Below are positions 38,750 through 50,137 of a DNA stretch of 64,000 nt, piece by piece. The stretch is from Vibrio alfacsensis (lineage in GTDB: Bacteria; Pseudomonadota; Gammaproteobacteria; Enterobacterales; Vibrionaceae), in the NCBI RefSeq assembly GCF_003544875.1, contig NZ_CP032093.1, positions 2,480,001 through 2,544,000 on the forward strand, given 5' to 3'. Every line of letters begins with the position of its first letter. Within the stretch, counting starts at the first letter, position 1. Made by a program: the position numbers and the translations under genes. The notes under the pieces were generated by a model. That model saw only the letters and a list, made by a program, of their open reading frames with translations. It did no database searches and had not been told where the DNA came from.

Positions 38750-39715
38750 TTATAACGGTAATGTGAATCGAGCTACTTTGCCTGAAGTATACCCAGAAAG
38801 GTCGACAGGTTCACTTGCAAATGTCATTGTTACTCCCTCTGGTGCGCCTAATATCACTTTAAAAGGGGCTTTTCCGGCAAGTTCTACGTCTTGACCCGGC
38901 TTACGAGTACCACTTACGAGTGTTCTGCCGTTAACATCTTTTACTTGAATCCAGCAGTCAGCCGCAAACTTCATAGTAAGCAACGTCATCCCCTCAGGAA
39001 CAACAACCGACGGCTCTGTAGACTCTTCTGCTACTTCCACCATCGCAGGCTCATTTTCAGAGGCATCAGTGGCAACAGCGTCAACCACTTCTGCTGTCAC
39101 TGCTTGTGCCGAATCATCAGCAGCAGACACTGGTGCTGGCTCACTTTCAACAACAGATTCAACCATCGTTGGTGCAATTTCTGCAGGCGTGCTAGCAATT
39201 AACTCATCCGCGCTGATGCTATCGATTTTTTCAATGTCCACCGCCATTTGTTCTGCGTCTAAACTTGATTCAGAGACTACTTGAGTAAGACTGTCCTCTT
39301 GCTGGTTTTGCCACCACCAAGCCGCAGAAATGCCTACAATAACAATGGCAATGACCCAAGTGAGCAACATGATACGGCTATTATGTTTCTCATGCTTTGT
39401 TTTGCGAGAAAAGCTCTGCATTTCTGTTTCTTGTTCTTGGACATGTACCTCAGAATGTTGTTCTAAAGCTGCCAAAACATTCTTTTCATCAAGGCCAACC
39501 AATTTTGCATACGAGCGAAGGTATCCGCGAGTAAACGTCGCAACCTGTTGCGATTCAAATCGATTGTTTTCAATGTCTTCGATAACAGAAACGCGAAGTC
39601 TTAGGCGATCAGCAACATGCTTCTGAGTCATACCTAAAGATTCGCGTTTATTTTTTAATAGTGTCCCAGCTTCCATAGAAAGCGGCACTTCATTCGTCTT
39701 TTCTTGTTCAGTCAT
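38750..39715 (-). CDS. rodZ: Cell-shape protein RodZ
   Basis: The protein is 321 aa. The N-terminal helix-turn-helix (LGMTQKHVADRLRLRVSVIEDIE) is the part that binds MreB. A single membrane segment (about 114-134, LLTWVIAIVIVGISAAWWW) follows, then an Ala/Glu/Val-rich periplasmic linker and the conserved C-terminal DUF4115-type domain (FAADCWIQVKDVNGRTL). It maintains rod shape by linking MreB to the membrane. Confidence 0.95.
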   Translation of the reverse strand: MTEQEKTNEVPLSMEAGTLLKNKRESLGMTQKHVADRLRLRVSVIEDIENNRFESQQVATFTRGYLRSYAKLVGLDEKNVLAALEQHSEVHVQEQETEMQSFSRKTKHEKHNSRIMLLTWVIAIVIVGISAAWWWQNQQEDSLTQVVSESSLDAEQMAVDIEKIDSISADELIASTPAEIAPTMVESVVESEPAPVSAADDSAQAVTAEVVDAVATDASENEPAMVEVAEESTEPSVVVPEGMTLLTMKFAADCWIQVKDVNGRTLVSGTRKPGQDVELAGKAPFKVILGAPEGVTMTFASEPVDLSGYTSGKVARFTLPL

Positions 39716-40072
39716 AATGGTGATATTTAATCTGTTGGGTGGCTAACACGGTTATTTATTTTCGTTTTTGTTCTTAAGCCTCATTTAAAGATAGCTAGCC
39801 TAAACGCGTTAACCAAAATAATCTGTTAGAAATTCACAGTACTTATTGTATGAATGCACGACTTGCAAAGATTCAGCAAAGCGTATTGGAAAAATACTGT
39901 GTATTGTCAGTGCTATAGATCACCATAATAAGCGAATGTATAACAAAGACAAAAACTCTTTCCGTCCAAATTAACAGATAGCTCAAGCTTTTGTCCAAAA
40001 ATTGACACAGTGAACAACATTTCACACCAACCACACTGTAAGCGGCAGGTTACATTCCATATACAACATACA
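39716..40072. other. Intergenic region between rlmN and rodZ
   Basis: It is AT-rich with no convincing gene; a short reverse frame (39913-40113) has no recognisable product and runs across the rlmN terminator. No pilW/pilF gene lies here, unlike in some other gamma-proteobacteria. Confidence 0.6.
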
Positions 40073-40103
40073 AAATAGCCAGAGCGTGGTGCTCTGGCTA
40101 TTT
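40073..40103 (-). terminator. Terminator after rlmN
   Basis: The perfect 13-bp stem AAATAGCCAGAGC / GCTCTGGCTATTT has a 5-base loop. Confidence 0.85.
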
Positions 40104-40119
40104 CATGATTCATTGCAAT

Positions 40120-41247
40120 TTATACTGCTTTTACATCGATGGTGTCTGCACCACGAGCCGCTTTTAGTGCCGCTGTACGTTTCGTACGGTCGATAACATC
40201 GCCGACCAACTGACCACATGCTGCATCAATGTCATCACCACGAGTCTTACGAATCGTAACCGTATGTTCATATTGCATCAGTGTCTTTTGGAAACGGTCA
40301 ATTCGCGAATTACTCGGTTTCTTGTACGGAGAACCTGGATATGGGTTAAACGGAATCAAGTTGATCTTACAAGGGGTGCCTTTCATCAACTCCGCTAATT
40401 CACGCGCATGGTCCATATCATCATTGATATGATCAAGTAACACATACTCAACCGTCACTTTGCCGCGGTTTGCATTTGATGAAGCAATGTAACGACGAAC
40501 TGACGCCAAAAATTCTTGGATATCCCAGCGATCGTTAATTGGCATGATTTCACTACGCAACTTGTCATTTGGTGCGTGAAGAGAAATCGCTAATGCTACG
40601 TCGATTTTGCCTGTCATCTGATCAAGACCAGATACCACACCAGAAGTCGAAACGGTAACACGACGTTTTGATAGGCCAAAACCAAGATCATCAAGCATGA
40701 TTTCTAATGCTGGGATCAGGTTTTTCATATTCAGAAGTGGTTCGCCCATGCCCATCATTACTACGTTAGTAATTGGGCGACGACCTGTTTCTTTCTCTAA
40801 ACCTACTTCGCGAGCAGCGCGCCATACCTGACCAATGATTTCTGATACTTTCAGGTTGCGGTTAAAACCTTGCTGCGCGGTTGAACAGAATTTACATTCC
40901 AATGCACAACCCACTTGAGAAGATACACAAAGTGTCGCACGGTCATCCTCTGGAATGTAAACCGTTTCTACGTCTTGATCGCCTACTTTCATCGCCCATT
41001 TAATGGTGCCATCAGATGAATGTTGAGCCTCAGAGACGATAGGTGCTTTCACTTCACATTTTTGATGTAGCTTTTCACGCAGCTTCTTGTTGATGTTCGT
41101 CATGTTGTCGAAGTCATCAACACCGAAATGGTATATCCACTTCATAACCTGATCCGCACGGAACGCTTTTTCGCCTAGCTCTTCCGCGAAAAATTGACGC
41201 ATGCCTTTGCGATCAAAGTCGAGTAGATTGATTTTTTCAGTAGTCAT
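40120..41247 (-). CDS. rlmN: Dual-specificity 23S rRNA/tRNA methyltransferase RlmN
   Basis: The protein is 375 aa from ATG 41247 ([15 protein letters not shown]); the frame reaches 41271 without support. It is a radical-SAM enzyme with the CALECKFC cluster motif and GMGEPLLN. It methylates C2 of adenine 2503 in 23S rRNA and A37 in some tRNAs, using a Cys relay; the second catalytic Cys is likely in AACGQL near the C-terminus. Confidence 0.96.
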   Translation of the reverse strand: MTTEKINLLDFDRKGMRQFFAEELGEKAFRADQVMKWIYHFGVDDFDNMTNINKKLREKLHQKCEVKAPIVSEAQHSSDGTIKWAMKVGDQDVETVYIPEDDRATLCVSSQVGCALECKFCSTAQQGFNRNLKVSEIIGQVWRAAREVGLEKETGRRPITNVVMMGMGEPLLNMKNLIPALEIMLDDLGFGLSKRRVTVSTSGVVSGLDQMTGKIDVALAISLHAPNDKLRSEIMPINDRWDIQEFLASVRRYIASSNANRGKVTVEYVLLDHINDDMDHARELAELMKGTPCKINLIPFNPYPGSPYKKPSNSRIDRFQKTLMQYEHTVTIRKTRGDDIDAACGQLVGDVIDRTKRTAALKAARGADTIDVKAV

Positions 41248-41413
41248 GTTGCCTCTCAATGACTGAAACAAGAATAAGGGCGCGAATTGTACAGCCTTTA
41301 TGCAGTCACAACAAGGGTTGTAAGACCCTGAGTTCGCTAAGGCATTAAAATCATGACGGTTAAATTTTCACCAACAATTATCCATCTTTCTCGTTGATTG
41401 GCAGATAATAAAA

Positions 41414-41434
41414 AGCCCCGGATAAAACCGAGGC
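41414..41434 (-). terminator. Terminator after ndk
   Basis: The stem GCCCCGG / CCGAGGC has one mismatch, loop ATAAAA, and is followed on the reverse strand by TTTTTATTATC. Confidence 0.75.
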
Positions 41435-41462
41435 TCAACAATAAAACGAGTACAAGGCAAGA

Positions 41463-41888
41463 TTAGCGTGGGCAAATCTCGGACGCAGGGAAGAAGAACT
41501 CAATTTCTCGTGCTGCAGACTCTGGGCTATCAGAACCATGAACGGAGTTATGGCGCATACTCAAAGCGTAATCCGCACGAATGGTGCCACATGCCGCTTC
41601 TTCTGGGTTTGTTTTACCCATTAACTCACGGTAACGAGCAATCGCGTCTTCCCCCTCAAGAACCTGAACCATAATAGGGCCAGATGTCATGAACTCTTTC
41701 AGAGCAGGGAAAAACTCTTTACCTTCATGTTCTGCATAAAAACCGCTCGCCTGTTCTTCTGTCAGATGAACCATCTTTGCTGCTACGATTCGTAAACCTG
41801 CTTTTTCAATACGGTGGTAAATCTCACCAATCAAATTGCGTTCTACAGCATCAGGCTTAACAATTGAAAACGTTCTTTCTAGAGCCAT
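41463..41888 (-). CDS. ndk: Nucleoside diphosphate kinase
   Basis: The protein is 141 aa. The active-site HNSVHGSD contains the phosphorylated His117, and [10 protein letters not shown] is the usual N-terminus. It balances nucleoside triphosphate pools by transferring the gamma-phosphate of ATP. It is a single-gene unit. Confidence 0.97.
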   Translation of the reverse strand: MALERTFSIVKPDAVERNLIGEIYHRIEKAGLRIVAAKMVHLTEEQASGFYAEHEGKEFFPALKEFMTSGPIMVQVLEGEDAIARYRELMGKTNPEEAACGTIRADYALSMRHNSVHGSDSPESAAREIEFFFPASEICPR

Positions 41889-41990
41889 AAAGTTTCCTTT
41901 TTGTACTTGTAATAATAGTTTTAGACCTAAGTGACTTTTCGTCCCTTTTGGTTATACCAGTACAGACATCAATCTGCACTGGCAAAAGTT

Positions 41991-43289
41991 TTATTTAGCC
42001 GCTTGTTCGTTCAAGAAACAAGCAAGAGTGCGAACACCCATCCCCGTTGCGCCCGCCGCCCATTTATCTGATGCTGATTTACGGTACGTACCTGCGCAAT
42101 CAAAGTGCAACCAACCTTTTTTGTAATCTTCAACGAAGTAAGACAAGAATGCTGCTGCGGTGCTGGCGCCAGGTGAGTAATCACCAGAACTGATGTTAGA
42201 AAGATCAGCAAAGTTTGATGGAAGCATACCTCGATGGAACTCCGCAAGAGGCAGTGGCCATAGACCTTCTTTCTCTTGGTTTGCCGCCGTTAGCGCTTGG
42301 TGGGAGAGTTCATCGTCAAAGCTCATCAATGCATGGTAATCATTACCTAGCGCATTCTTAGCAGCGCCTGTAAGTGTTGCACAGTCAACGATTAGCTCTG
42401 GTTTTTGCTCACTGGCGTAGATAAGACCATCAGCAAGAACCAAACGACCCTCAGCGTCCGTATTCATGATCTCAACGGTCTTCCCGTTTTTGTAAGTGAT
42501 GATGTCGCCCAGCTTAAGTGCACGACCAGATACCATGTTCTCTGCACAGCAAAGGATCAATTTCACACGCTTGTTCAGGCCACGAAGAATCGCAAGTGCA
42601 AGACCACCAGTGATGGTACCAGCCCCTCCCATGTCCGCTTTCATTGCTGTCATGAAGTTTGATGATTTGAGGCTGTAGCCACCTGAATCAAACGTAATGC
42701 CTTTACCAACTAAGCACGCAAATACTGGTGCGTTTTCGTCACCTGTTGGGTTGTAGTCCAGTTGTAGCATTGCAGACGTACGCTCAGAACCACGGCCAAC
42801 AGCATAAATGCCTTCCCAGCCATCTGAAAGTAGATCTTTATCTTTAACGATACGAGCCGTTACGGTGCCTTGAGGTGCGATAGATTTGATGAATTCTGCA
42901 GCCATGGTTGCCAATTGACGAGGCGCCACTTCTTCTGCTGTTTTGTTGATGATATCGCGAGTAAAGTCCGTTGCCGTAATTCGAGCATGAAGTTCGAGTT
43001 GGTCTTTCTCAGACAATGCTGTCCACTCTAAAGCGCCGTGTTTTTTCGGATTGCGGTATCCTTGATGAAAAGCCCAAATGCTCTCTAGGTCCCAGTGTTC
43101 ACCAGACAGCAAAATAGAATGGATACCTTGGCCATCAAGTTGACGTGATGCACGTTGAATAGAATCGAGTTCATCCCCTGCTGTTACGTGGATAGTTACG
43201 CCATTTTCTACAAACGAAAGCAACGCATTTTCACCCCAGTGTGGAGCGGCAGGTTCATGACTTAAAAATACAGACATCTGTGTAGACAT
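41991..43289 (-). CDS. pepB: Aminopeptidase B (M17 leucyl aminopeptidase family)
   Basis: The protein is 432 aa from ATG 43289, preceded by AAGGAGAA; an upstream extension of the frame would run over the isc terminator. The metal-binding segments [22 protein letters not shown] and the signature [13 protein letters not shown] identify the M17 family. It removes N-terminal residues in the final stage of peptide turnover in the cytoplasm. Its placement after iscX matches enterobacteria, but a terminator separates the two. Confidence 0.93.
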   Translation of the reverse strand: MSTQMSVFLSHEPAAPHWGENALLSFVENGVTIHVTAGDELDSIQRASRQLDGQGIHSILLSGEHWDLESIWAFHQGYRNPKKHGALEWTALSEKDQLELHARITATDFTRDIINKTAEEVAPRQLATMAAEFIKSIAPQGTVTARIVKDKDLLSDGWEGIYAVGRGSERTSAMLQLDYNPTGDENAPVFACLVGKGITFDSGGYSLKSSNFMTAMKADMGGAGTITGGLALAILRGLNKRVKLILCCAENMVSGRALKLGDIITYKNGKTVEIMNTDAEGRLVLADGLIYASEQKPELIVDCATLTGAAKNALGNDYHALMSFDDELSHQALTAANQEKEGLWPLPLAEFHRGMLPSNFADLSNISSGDYSPGASTAAAFLSYFVEDYKKGWLHFDCAGTYRKSASDKWAAGATGMGVRTLACFLNEQAAK

Positions 43290-43391
43290 GGTTTCTCCTT
43301 GTCTTATAACGGCGTTACCTACGCCGCTTCTTTTTAATAACTCACGGATGTTAGCATTATGTAGGGTAAAAATGTCAATTTGATAAAAAAA

Positions 43392-43407
43392 CGGACCATA
43401 GGGTCCG
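43392..43407 (-). terminator. Terminator of the isc operon
   Basis: The stem CGGACC / GGTCCG has loop ATAG, an A-run on the left and a T-run on the right. Confidence 0.8.
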
Positions 43408-43459
43408 CTTTTTTTAGTAAGAATTGTTAACTCGGCTGTGTTTCTCACCGAACTGAGCG

Positions 43460-43654
43460 CTAATCCGCTTCATCCATCCAGCACAAGATAACGGCTTCTA
43501 GAATCTTTTCGTTACAATGGTTTGGCTCATCGTCAAACTCATCTAACTCCATGATCCATTGATGAAGATCGGTAAAACGTACCGTTTTAGGATCCACATC
43601 TGGAAACTTGTCACAAAGCTCAATCGCGATGTCGCGAGAATCTATCCATTTCAT
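43460..43654 (-). CDS. iscX: Fe-S assembly accessory protein IscX
   Basis: The protein is 64 aa, strongly acidic, starting [19 protein letters not shown] with FTDLHQWI, the typical IscX sequence. IscX binds IscS and is thought to regulate iron supply or cluster synthesis. It is the last gene of the isc operon. Confidence 0.95.
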   Translation of the reverse strand: MKWIDSRDIAIELCDKFPDVDPKTVRFTDLHQWIMELDEFDDEPNHCNEKILEAVILCWMDEAD

Positions 43655-43694
43655 TGCTCACTTTCCTTTTGCTTCCCCCTATTAAGGGGCAGAA

Positions 43695-44033
43695 TTAATG
43701 ATCTTCTGACGCGTGGTTTAGCGTGTATTTTGGAATCTCAACAACCAAGTCCTCATCGGCCACTTTTGCTTGGCAACCAAGGCGAGATTCTGGTTCCAGA
43801 CCCCATGCTTTATCAAGCATGTCGTCTTCTAGCTCTTCGCTTTCTTCTAGTGAATCAAAACCTTCACGAATGATCACATGGCAAGTGGTACATGCACATG
43901 ATTTCTCACACGCATGCTCAATACCAATGCCATTTTTTAGTGCTACATCTAGAACGGTTTCACCCGCTTTTGCTTCCAACACCGCACCTTCTGGGCACAA
44001 ATCTTCGTGTGGCAATACAATAATCTTAGGCAT
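43695..44033 (-). CDS. fdx: [2Fe-2S] ferredoxin of the Isc system
   Basis: The protein is 112 aa. The cluster ligands are in CEKSCACTTC (three Cys, spaced C-x5-C-x2-C) and the fourth in RLGCQAKV. It donates electrons for cluster assembly on IscU. It lies 13 bp after hscA. Confidence 0.96.
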   Translation of the reverse strand: MPKIIVLPHEDLCPEGAVLEAKAGETVLDVALKNGIGIEHACEKSCACTTCHVIIREGFDSLEESEELEDDMLDKAWGLEPESRLGCQAKVADEDLVVEIPKYTLNHASEDH

Positions 44034-44046
44034 AACTACTTATCTC

Positions 44047-45900
44047 TTATATATCATTAACTGACTGACCTGACAGTGCAGCTCGAATTGATTTATCCAT
44101 ACGGCGTGACGCAAAGTCTTGGCTCGCTTTATCGGTATCTTTAATGCCTTGCTCAATCGCATCAGCATCTTCTCCGTTACGCAGTTCAATCAGTGCTTCA
44201 ATCACTTTCAATAGCACTTGTTTCTCTTGCTCTGATAGTAGTTCATCACCATCAGCTTGCATCGCAGCAATCAGCCCCTCAATCACTCGGTCAGCTTCGA
44301 CACGCTGCTCGGCCAATGCGCGTGCCTGCATGTCTTCTTTCGCATAAGTCATCGAGTCACGAAGCATATTCGCGACTTCATTGTCACTTAAACCGTAAGA
44401 TGGCTTAACTTGAATCTCTGATTGAACGCCCGTACTCTTCTCCATCGCAGTAACTGACAATAGACCGTCTGCATCTACTTGGTAAGTCACGCGAATGTGC
44501 GCTGCACCAGCCGCCATTGGTGGGATGCCTTTCAGCGAAAAACGAGCCAATGAACGGCAGTCATCAACCATCTCACGTTCACCTTGTACGGTATGCACCG
44601 TCATTGCCGTTTGACCATCTTTAAACGTGGTAAATTCTTGTGCGCGAGCCACAGGAATGGTGGTGTTACGTGGGATGATTTTCTCAACCAAGCCACCCAT
44701 GGTTTCAATACCAAGCGATAATGGAATCACATCAAGCAATAGCATTTCAGAATCAGGTTTATTACCCGCTAAGATGTCCGCCTGAATACCGGCACCAATA
44801 GCAACCACCTCATCAGGGTTAATGCTTGTCAGTGGTGTTCGACCAAAAAACTCGCCTACCATTTCACGCACAAGCAATGTGCGTGTTGAACCACCCACCA
44901 TGACGGCTTCAAGTACATCTTCCGCATCCACATCAGCATCTTTCAGTGCACGGCGGCAAGACATCAGCGTTTTCTTCACTAACGGACGAATCAGATCTTC
45001 GAACTGCTCGCGAGTCACTGAGCCTTTCCAACCAAACACGTCAACATCAACGCTGTCTTTTTCAGAAAAAGCAATCTTCGTCGCCGTTGCTATGTTCAGT
45101 AGTGCACGGTTTTTCTCAGCAGAAAGTGGCGCTTCTAGGCCTGCTTGCTCCATTAGGTAATCCGCTAATAGATGGTCAAAATCATCACCACCTAGCGCAG
45201 AGTCACCGCCTGTTGCTAATACTTCAAAGACGCCTTTCGACAAACGTAAGATAGAGATATCAAACGTACCGCCACCTAAGTCATAAACGGCAATCACGCC
45301 TTCTTGACCAGAGTCTAGACCGTAAGCAATCGCAGCCGCTGTTGGTTCGTTAAGCAGACGTAGTACGTGAAGACCCGCCAATTTCGCCGCATCTTTTGTG
45401 CCTGCACGTTGAGCATCATCAAAGTAAGCAGGAACGGTAATAACGACGCCAGCCAACTCGCCACCTAGTGTCTCTTCAGCACGTTTGCCTAGTGCTTTAA
45501 GAATGTCTGCAGACACTTCAATCGGGTTTTTATTACCCTGAGCGGTTTGCAAAATTGGTAAGCCGTTATCGCTCTCTTTAAATTGGTAAGGCAAAGATGG
45601 GTAACGAGCTTGGATGTCTTTCAGAGAACGTCCCATCAAACGTTTAACCGATATAATGGTGTTTGCTGGTTCTTGCTCCGCTTTTTCTCTCGCATCATAA
45701 CCAACGAGGGCGGTTTCTTGTGTGTAATTAACAACAGATGGCAGAATACTGCGTCCTTGATCATCCGTAAGTGTGGTTGCGTTACCACTGCGCACGGATG
45801 CAACTAACGAGTTTGTTGTACCGAGATCGATACCTGCTGCTAACTTATGCTCATGAGGTGCCGAGCTTTGGCCCGGTTCTGCGATTTGAAGTAGTGCCAT
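44047..45900 (-). CDS. hscA: Hsp70-type chaperone HscA
   Basis: The protein is 617 aa with Hsp70 architecture: [27 protein letters not shown] and [10 protein letters not shown], then a substrate-binding domain. It uses ATP to help move the cluster from IscU to apo-proteins, binding the LPPVK motif of IscU, which is visible in the iscU product. It is preceded by hscB. Confidence 0.97.
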   Translation of the reverse strand: MALLQIAEPGQSSAPHEHKLAAGIDLGTTNSLVASVRSGNATTLTDDQGRSILPSVVNYTQETALVGYDAREKAEQEPANTIISVKRLMGRSLKDIQARYPSLPYQFKESDNGLPILQTAQGNKNPIEVSADILKALGKRAEETLGGELAGVVITVPAYFDDAQRAGTKDAAKLAGLHVLRLLNEPTAAAIAYGLDSGQEGVIAVYDLGGGTFDISILRLSKGVFEVLATGGDSALGGDDFDHLLADYLMEQAGLEAPLSAEKNRALLNIATATKIAFSEKDSVDVDVFGWKGSVTREQFEDLIRPLVKKTLMSCRRALKDADVDAEDVLEAVMVGGSTRTLLVREMVGEFFGRTPLTSINPDEVVAIGAGIQADILAGNKPDSEMLLLDVIPLSLGIETMGGLVEKIIPRNTTIPVARAQEFTTFKDGQTAMTVHTVQGEREMVDDCRSLARFSLKGIPPMAAGAAHIRVTYQVDADGLLSVTAMEKSTGVQSEIQVKPSYGLSDNEVANMLRDSMTYAKEDMQARALAEQRVEADRVIEGLIAAMQADGDELLSEQEKQVLLKVIEALIELRNGEDADAIEQGIKDTDKASQDFASRRMDKSIRAALSGQSVNDI

Positions 45901-45921
45901 GATGGGTCCTTGTCACGCTAA

Positions 45922-46437
45922 CTAGCCGAGAAGTTTATCTTCAACCAGTTCAATTTCGTTCTTTAGCTTGGCAATGAATTTAAGTTTGCGAACTCGGTCC
46001 GCGGCTTCCGCCCAACGACCATCTTGAAGTTCTCGTTCTACACTCGCCAAATGCTGCTTGTACATTTTGCTGACTTTAGCGTCGAAATCAAAAAGCGCTG
46101 ATTCCAGATCGGAGCTGCCAGCAATGTCTTCCAGTTCTTCACGCAGTTCCATTTGTTCCATAAGAAACATCGGATCTTGCATGGTTTGTTGCTCACCACG
46201 AATCTCTGTGCCATTTTCAGCCAAAATGTATTCAGCGCGAGAGATTGGGTGCTTAAGCACTTGATACGCATCGTTAATTTGCGCTGCTTTTTGCACCGCC
46301 ATGAGACGATCACGTTCTGAGGCAGTAGCAAAGTTATCTGGGTGGAAGCGTTTTTGTAGTTCTCGGAACTGGGAAGAAAGAAGGCTACCATCCAGTGTAA
46401 ACTGACTTGGTAGCCCAAATAATTCAAAGTGATTCAT
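45922..46437 (-). CDS. hscB: J-type co-chaperone HscB
   Basis: The protein is 171 aa. The J-domain contains the HPD motif (FHPDNFATAS) and is followed by the three-helix IscU-binding region. It stimulates HscA ATPase and brings IscU to it. Confidence 0.96.
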   Translation of the reverse strand: MNHFELFGLPSQFTLDGSLLSSQFRELQKRFHPDNFATASERDRLMAVQKAAQINDAYQVLKHPISRAEYILAENGTEIRGEQQTMQDPMFLMEQMELREELEDIAGSSDLESALFDFDAKVSKMYKQHLASVERELQDGRWAEAADRVRKLKFIAKLKNEIELVEDKLLG

Positions 46438-46492
46438 TAAGATCGGGTCCTAGTAAAGCCTTCTGGACTCGTTTGCCCAGAAGGACAATCAA

Positions 46493-46816
46493 TTAGACGT
46501 TGAAGCTTTCACCACAACCACATTCACTTTTCGCGTTCGGGTTGTTGAACTCAAAACCTTCGTTCAACCCCTCTTTTACGTAATCCAGTTCTGTACCATC
46601 TAGGTACACTAAACTTTTCTTATCGATGATGATCTTCACGCCCGAATGATCGAACACTTCATCTTCTTCATTAAGATCGTCTACAAACTCAAGCACATAA
46701 GCCATACCGGAACAGCCTGTCGTCTTCACTCCAAGACGCAAACCGACACCTTTGCCTCGGTTATCTAGGAATGCTTTTACGCGACTCGCCGCTGTTTCTG
46801 TCATTGTGATGGCCAT
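46493..46816 (-). CDS. iscA: A-type Fe-S carrier IscA
   Basis: The protein is 107 aa. The three conserved Cys are in TTGCSGMAY and SECGCGES. It carries Fe-S clusters or iron to target proteins. Confidence 0.96.
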   Translation of the reverse strand: MAITMTETAASRVKAFLDNRGKGVGLRLGVKTTGCSGMAYVLEFVDDLNEEDEVFDHSGVKIIIDKKSLVYLDGTELDYVKEGLNEGFEFNNPNAKSECGCGESFNV

Positions 46817-46891
46817 ACTGCACCTTACGTCTGTCTAAATTACGATTTGAATCGGGGCTTTAATTCAAGGCCCCCATTATATACGGAATAC

Positions 46892-47275
46892 TTATTCCTG
46901 GTGTTTTTTCTTATAGTCAGCAACTGCTGCTTTGATTGCGTCTTCCGCTAGGATTGAGCAGTGCACTTTCACAGGAGGAAGTTCTAGCTCTTCTGCAATC
47001 TCAGAGTTTTTGATAGATGCCGCTTCGTCGATAGACTTGCCTTTCACCCACTCAGTTACCAGTGAGCTTGAAGCGATTGCACTACCACAACCGTAAGTTT
47101 TGAATTTCGCGTCTTCAATGATGCCCTCAGGCGTCACTTTGATTTGAAGTTTCATTACGTCACCACAAGCTGGCGCGCCAACCATGCCGCTACCTACTGA
47201 TGGATCTTCTTTGTCAAATGAACCAACGTTACGTGGGTTCTCGTAGTGATCAATTACTTTTTCGCTGTATGCCAT
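46892..47275 (-). CDS. iscU: Fe-S scaffold IscU
   Basis: The protein is 127 aa. The cluster ligands are Cys37 (GAPACGD), Cys63 (YGCGSA) and Cys106 (VHCSILAED), with the chaperone-binding LPPVK just before the last. It is the scaffold on which IscS builds clusters. Confidence 0.97.
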   Translation of the reverse strand: MAYSEKVIDHYENPRNVGSFDKEDPSVGSGMVGAPACGDVMKLQIKVTPEGIIEDAKFKTYGCGSAIASSSLVTEWVKGKSIDEAASIKNSEIAEELELPPVKVHCSILAEDAIKAAVADYKKKHQE

Positions 47276-47313
47276 GATAAATTACCTCGAATCCTCTATT
47301 TCAATCCCTGAGA

Positions 47314-48528
47314 TTAATGGTGAGCCCATTCAACCGTGCTCAAATCAATCCCTTCTTTATACATATCCCATAGAGGAGACATGTCGCGTAGCTTAGTCAC
47401 TGCAACGCGGATTTGTTCAATTGCGTAATCAATTTCTTCTTCAGTCGTGAAACGACCAAATGAGAAACGTACAGAGCTGTGAGCCAACTCGTCATCTAGA
47501 CCAAGAGCACGAAGTACGTAAGATGGCTCTAGGCTCGCTGATGTACAAGCACTACCAGAAGATACTGCTAGGTCTTTTAACGACATCAGTAAAGATTCGC
47601 CTTCTACGAATGCAAAGCTCACGTTTAGGTTATGTGGAACACGTTGTTCTAGATCACCATTCACGGTTACCGCTTCTAGATCTTTCACGCCATCTAGCAG
47701 ACGGTTACGAAGTGCTAGTGCGTGATCGTAATCTTTTTGCATGTCTTCTTTTGCTACACGGAACGCTTCACCCATACCCACAATTTGGTGAGTTGGAAGC
47801 GTGCCCGAGCGGAAACCACGTTCATGACCGCCACCGTGCATTTGCGCTTCAAGACGGATACGAGGCTTGCGACGCACGTAAAGTGCACCGATACCTTTCG
47901 GGCCGTAAGCTTTGTGCGCAGACAGTGAAATTAGGTCAACTTTTAGTTCTTGAACGTCAATTGGCAATTTGCCTGCTGATTGCGCTGCATCAACATGGAA
48001 CACAATCTTACGTTCACGACATAGCTCGCCGATAGCCGCAATGTCTTGAATGACACCGATTTCGTTGTTTACGTGCATGATTGATACTAGAACCGTATCT
48101 TCACGCATTGCTTCTTGAAGCTTGTTTAGATCAATAAGACCATTTGATTCGGGCTGCAAATAAGTCACTTCAAAACCTTCACGCTCTAGTTGACGGCATG
48201 GGTCAAGAACGGCTTTGTGCTCGGTTTTGCATGTAATTACATGTTTACCCTTTTTAGAGTAAAAATGAGCAGCACCTTTGATTGCAAGGTTGTCAGACTC
48301 TGTTGCACCTGATGTGAATACGATTTCGCGTGGATCTGCATTTAATAGGTCAGCAATTTGCTCACGAGCAGTATCGACAGCTTCTTCTGCCTGCCAGCCA
48401 TAACGGTGCGAGCGTGAAGCTGGGTTGCCAAATGTACCATCCATCGTCATGTACTGAACCATTTTTTCAGCAACACGTGGATCAACTGGACATGTAGCGG
48501 AATAATCAAGGTAAATCGGCAGTTTCAT
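47314..48528 (-). CDS. iscS: Cysteine desulfurase IscS
   Basis: The protein is 404 aa. It has the PLP Lys in [12 protein letters not shown] and the catalytic Cys loop [11 protein letters not shown]. It strips sulfur from cysteine for Fe-S clusters and tRNA thiolation. The gene starts 28 bp after iscR, in operon order iscR-iscS-iscU-iscA. Confidence 0.97.
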   Translation of the reverse strand: MKLPIYLDYSATCPVDPRVAEKMVQYMTMDGTFGNPASRSHRYGWQAEEAVDTAREQIADLLNADPREIVFTSGATESDNLAIKGAAHFYSKKGKHVITCKTEHKAVLDPCRQLEREGFEVTYLQPESNGLIDLNKLQEAMREDTVLVSIMHVNNEIGVIQDIAAIGELCRERKIVFHVDAAQSAGKLPIDVQELKVDLISLSAHKAYGPKGIGALYVRRKPRIRLEAQMHGGGHERGFRSGTLPTHQIVGMGEAFRVAKEDMQKDYDHALALRNRLLDGVKDLEAVTVNGDLEQRVPHNLNVSFAFVEGESLLMSLKDLAVSSGSACTSASLEPSYVLRALGLDDELAHSSVRFSFGRFTTEEEIDYAIEQIRVAVTKLRDMSPLWDMYKEGIDLSTVEWAHH

Positions 48529-48556
48529 TCTCTACTCCAATGTAAAATGCTGACCG

Positions 48557-49063
48557 CTATGAGCGGACGTTTACACCGATGGGCGCGGCGGTTGTATTTT
48601 TGTTTGATAGCCCATGAGTCACCGCCAGATCAATGTCCTGACGATCAGAAATTTCTAATACTTCATTGTCTGTCATTAGCTCACCGAGCGTAATGTTGTT
48701 CAAGAAGTCGCTAATACGAGAGCTTAGGTCGCGCCACAGAGTGTGGGTTAGGCAACGAGTCCCACCTTGGCAATCTCCTTTGCCTTGGCATTTAGTTGCA
48801 TCGACCGACTCATCAACAGCAGCAATCACGGTACCGATAGCTATACTGTGTGCGCTGGCACCAAGTCGATAACCACCACCAGGACCACGAACGCTTGCAA
48901 CAAGCCCTGCTTTACGTAGTTTTGAAAAAAGCTGCTCTAAATAAGAGAGCGAGATCCCTTGACGCTCTGAGATGTCTGCAAGAGGTACCGGGTTTTGTTG
49001 CGAGTGCAGTGCTACATCCAGCATGGCTGTCACCGCATATCTCCCTTTAGATGTAAGTTTCAT
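48557..49063 (-). CDS. iscR: Fe-S-sensing regulator IscR
   Basis: The protein is 168 aa from ATG 49063 ([16 protein letters not shown]). It is an Rrf2-family winged helix protein with cluster-binding Cys in [19 protein letters not shown]. With its [2Fe-2S] cluster it represses the isc operon. Two matching sites lie just upstream. Confidence 0.96.
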   Translation of the reverse strand: MKLTSKGRYAVTAMLDVALHSQQNPVPLADISERQGISLSYLEQLFSKLRKAGLVASVRGPGGGYRLGASAHSIAIGTVIAAVDESVDATKCQGKGDCQGGTRCLTHTLWRDLSSRISDFLNNITLGELMTDNEVLEISDRQDIDLAVTHGLSNKNTTAAPIGVNVRS

Positions 49064-49106
49064 TCCACACCGTATCCACATGGTTTGTAATGATTAGGAT
49101 TTTTCC

Positions 49107-49156
49107 ATACCTGACTAAAACGGTCAAGTATTTATTTGACTAATTTAGTCAGGTAT
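49107..49156 (-). promoter_or_regulatory. Two tandem type 1 IscR-binding sites
   Basis: Two adjacent 25-bp dyads, 49107-49131 (ATACCTGACTAAAACGGTCA...) and 49132-49156 (containing TTGACTAATTTAGTCAGGTAT without its first base in the core), fit the type 1 consensus with GACT and AGTC or GGTC cores. They lie 44 to 93 bp upstream of iscR, as expected for autorepression of the isc operon. Confidence 0.88.
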
Positions 49157-49186
49157 TCATCCACACCTAAAATGGTTATTATTTGC

Positions 49187-49906
49187 TCAGAATTTCTTTT
49201 CAATCGAAGTCAAAATACCGCGCAATATATTGAGCTCTTGCGCTTCTGGTCGAGCTCGTGAAAACAAACGTCGTAGTTTGTTCATTACCTGACCTGGTTG
49301 CTCCTGATTAATAAATTGGGTCTCCACAATGACCTTTTCAAGGTGCTCAAAGAACATTTCTAGTTCTTTATGTCGAGGGTATTCTTCTGGCTCAGTTGGC
49401 GTGTACTTACTTTGCTCTAAATTTAGATAGGCAACTCGAACTTCATAACTTAGTGTTTGTACTGCCATGGCTAAGTTGAGTGAGCTGTATTCTGGGTTTG
49501 CAGGGATACAGACATGATAATGGCACTTTTGCAGTTCTTCATTGGTTAGGCCTGTTCTTTCACGGCCAAATACCAATGCGACAGGGTGCTTTTGCCCCTC
49601 TACTGCAAACTTTTCACCACACTCACGCGGCTCAAGCATTGGCCATTCTAATGTGCGCGAGCGAGCGCTAGAACCAACAACAAGGCCACAATCTTCAATC
49701 GCTTCTTCGAGCGTATTTACGACTGTTGCGTTTTGAGCGATATCACCTGCACCTGCTGCAAGAGCAAGGGTTTGTTCATCGACTTCACACTGTGGATCAA
49801 CTAATACTAATTGGCTTAAACCCATGACTTTCATTGCTCGTGCTGCCGAGCCAATATTGCCTGAATGTGAAGTTCCGACGAGTACGATTTTTACTTGATC
49901 CAACAT
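49187..49906 (-). CDS. trmJ: tRNA (Cm32/Um32) methyltransferase TrmJ
   Basis: The protein is 239 aa. It is a SPOUT-family enzyme: [21 protein letters not shown] at the N-terminus, [19 protein letters not shown], and the knot motif [13 protein letters not shown]. It 2'-O-methylates position 32 of several tRNAs. It is divergent from suhB and read in the same direction as iscR. Confidence 0.94.
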   Translation of the reverse strand: MLDQVKIVLVGTSHSGNIGSAARAMKVMGLSQLVLVDPQCEVDEQTLALAAGAGDIAQNATVVNTLEEAIEDCGLVVGSSARSRTLEWPMLEPRECGEKFAVEGQKHPVALVFGRERTGLTNEELQKCHYHVCIPANPEYSSLNLAMAVQTLSYEVRVAYLNLEQSKYTPTEPEEYPRHKELEMFFEHLEKVIVETQFINQEQPGQVMNKLRRLFSRARPEAQELNILRGILTSIEKKF

Positions 49907-50137
49907 CTATGTTTGCCACCTAAATTAAAACCGATGGATGTTATCATAATTTTTTTACACACCCTATAGTGAAGCGGTTTTCTAGCTGTATTCTCGTCGT
50001 TTGGTGCTCTGCATCACGATAGATTCTCAAATACATTTGCAGTGGCGGACAAAAAATAACCACTTCCCTTTTGGTTTATCTCTGGTATACTCGCCGCCGC
50101 TTTCATTTTGTTCTTTAACATCCGTTGGGAAATTCGT

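Noticed and set aside
39913..40113. 66-aa reverse frame between rodZ and rlmN
   Set aside because: It runs through the rlmN terminator hairpin and has no family features; likely chance.
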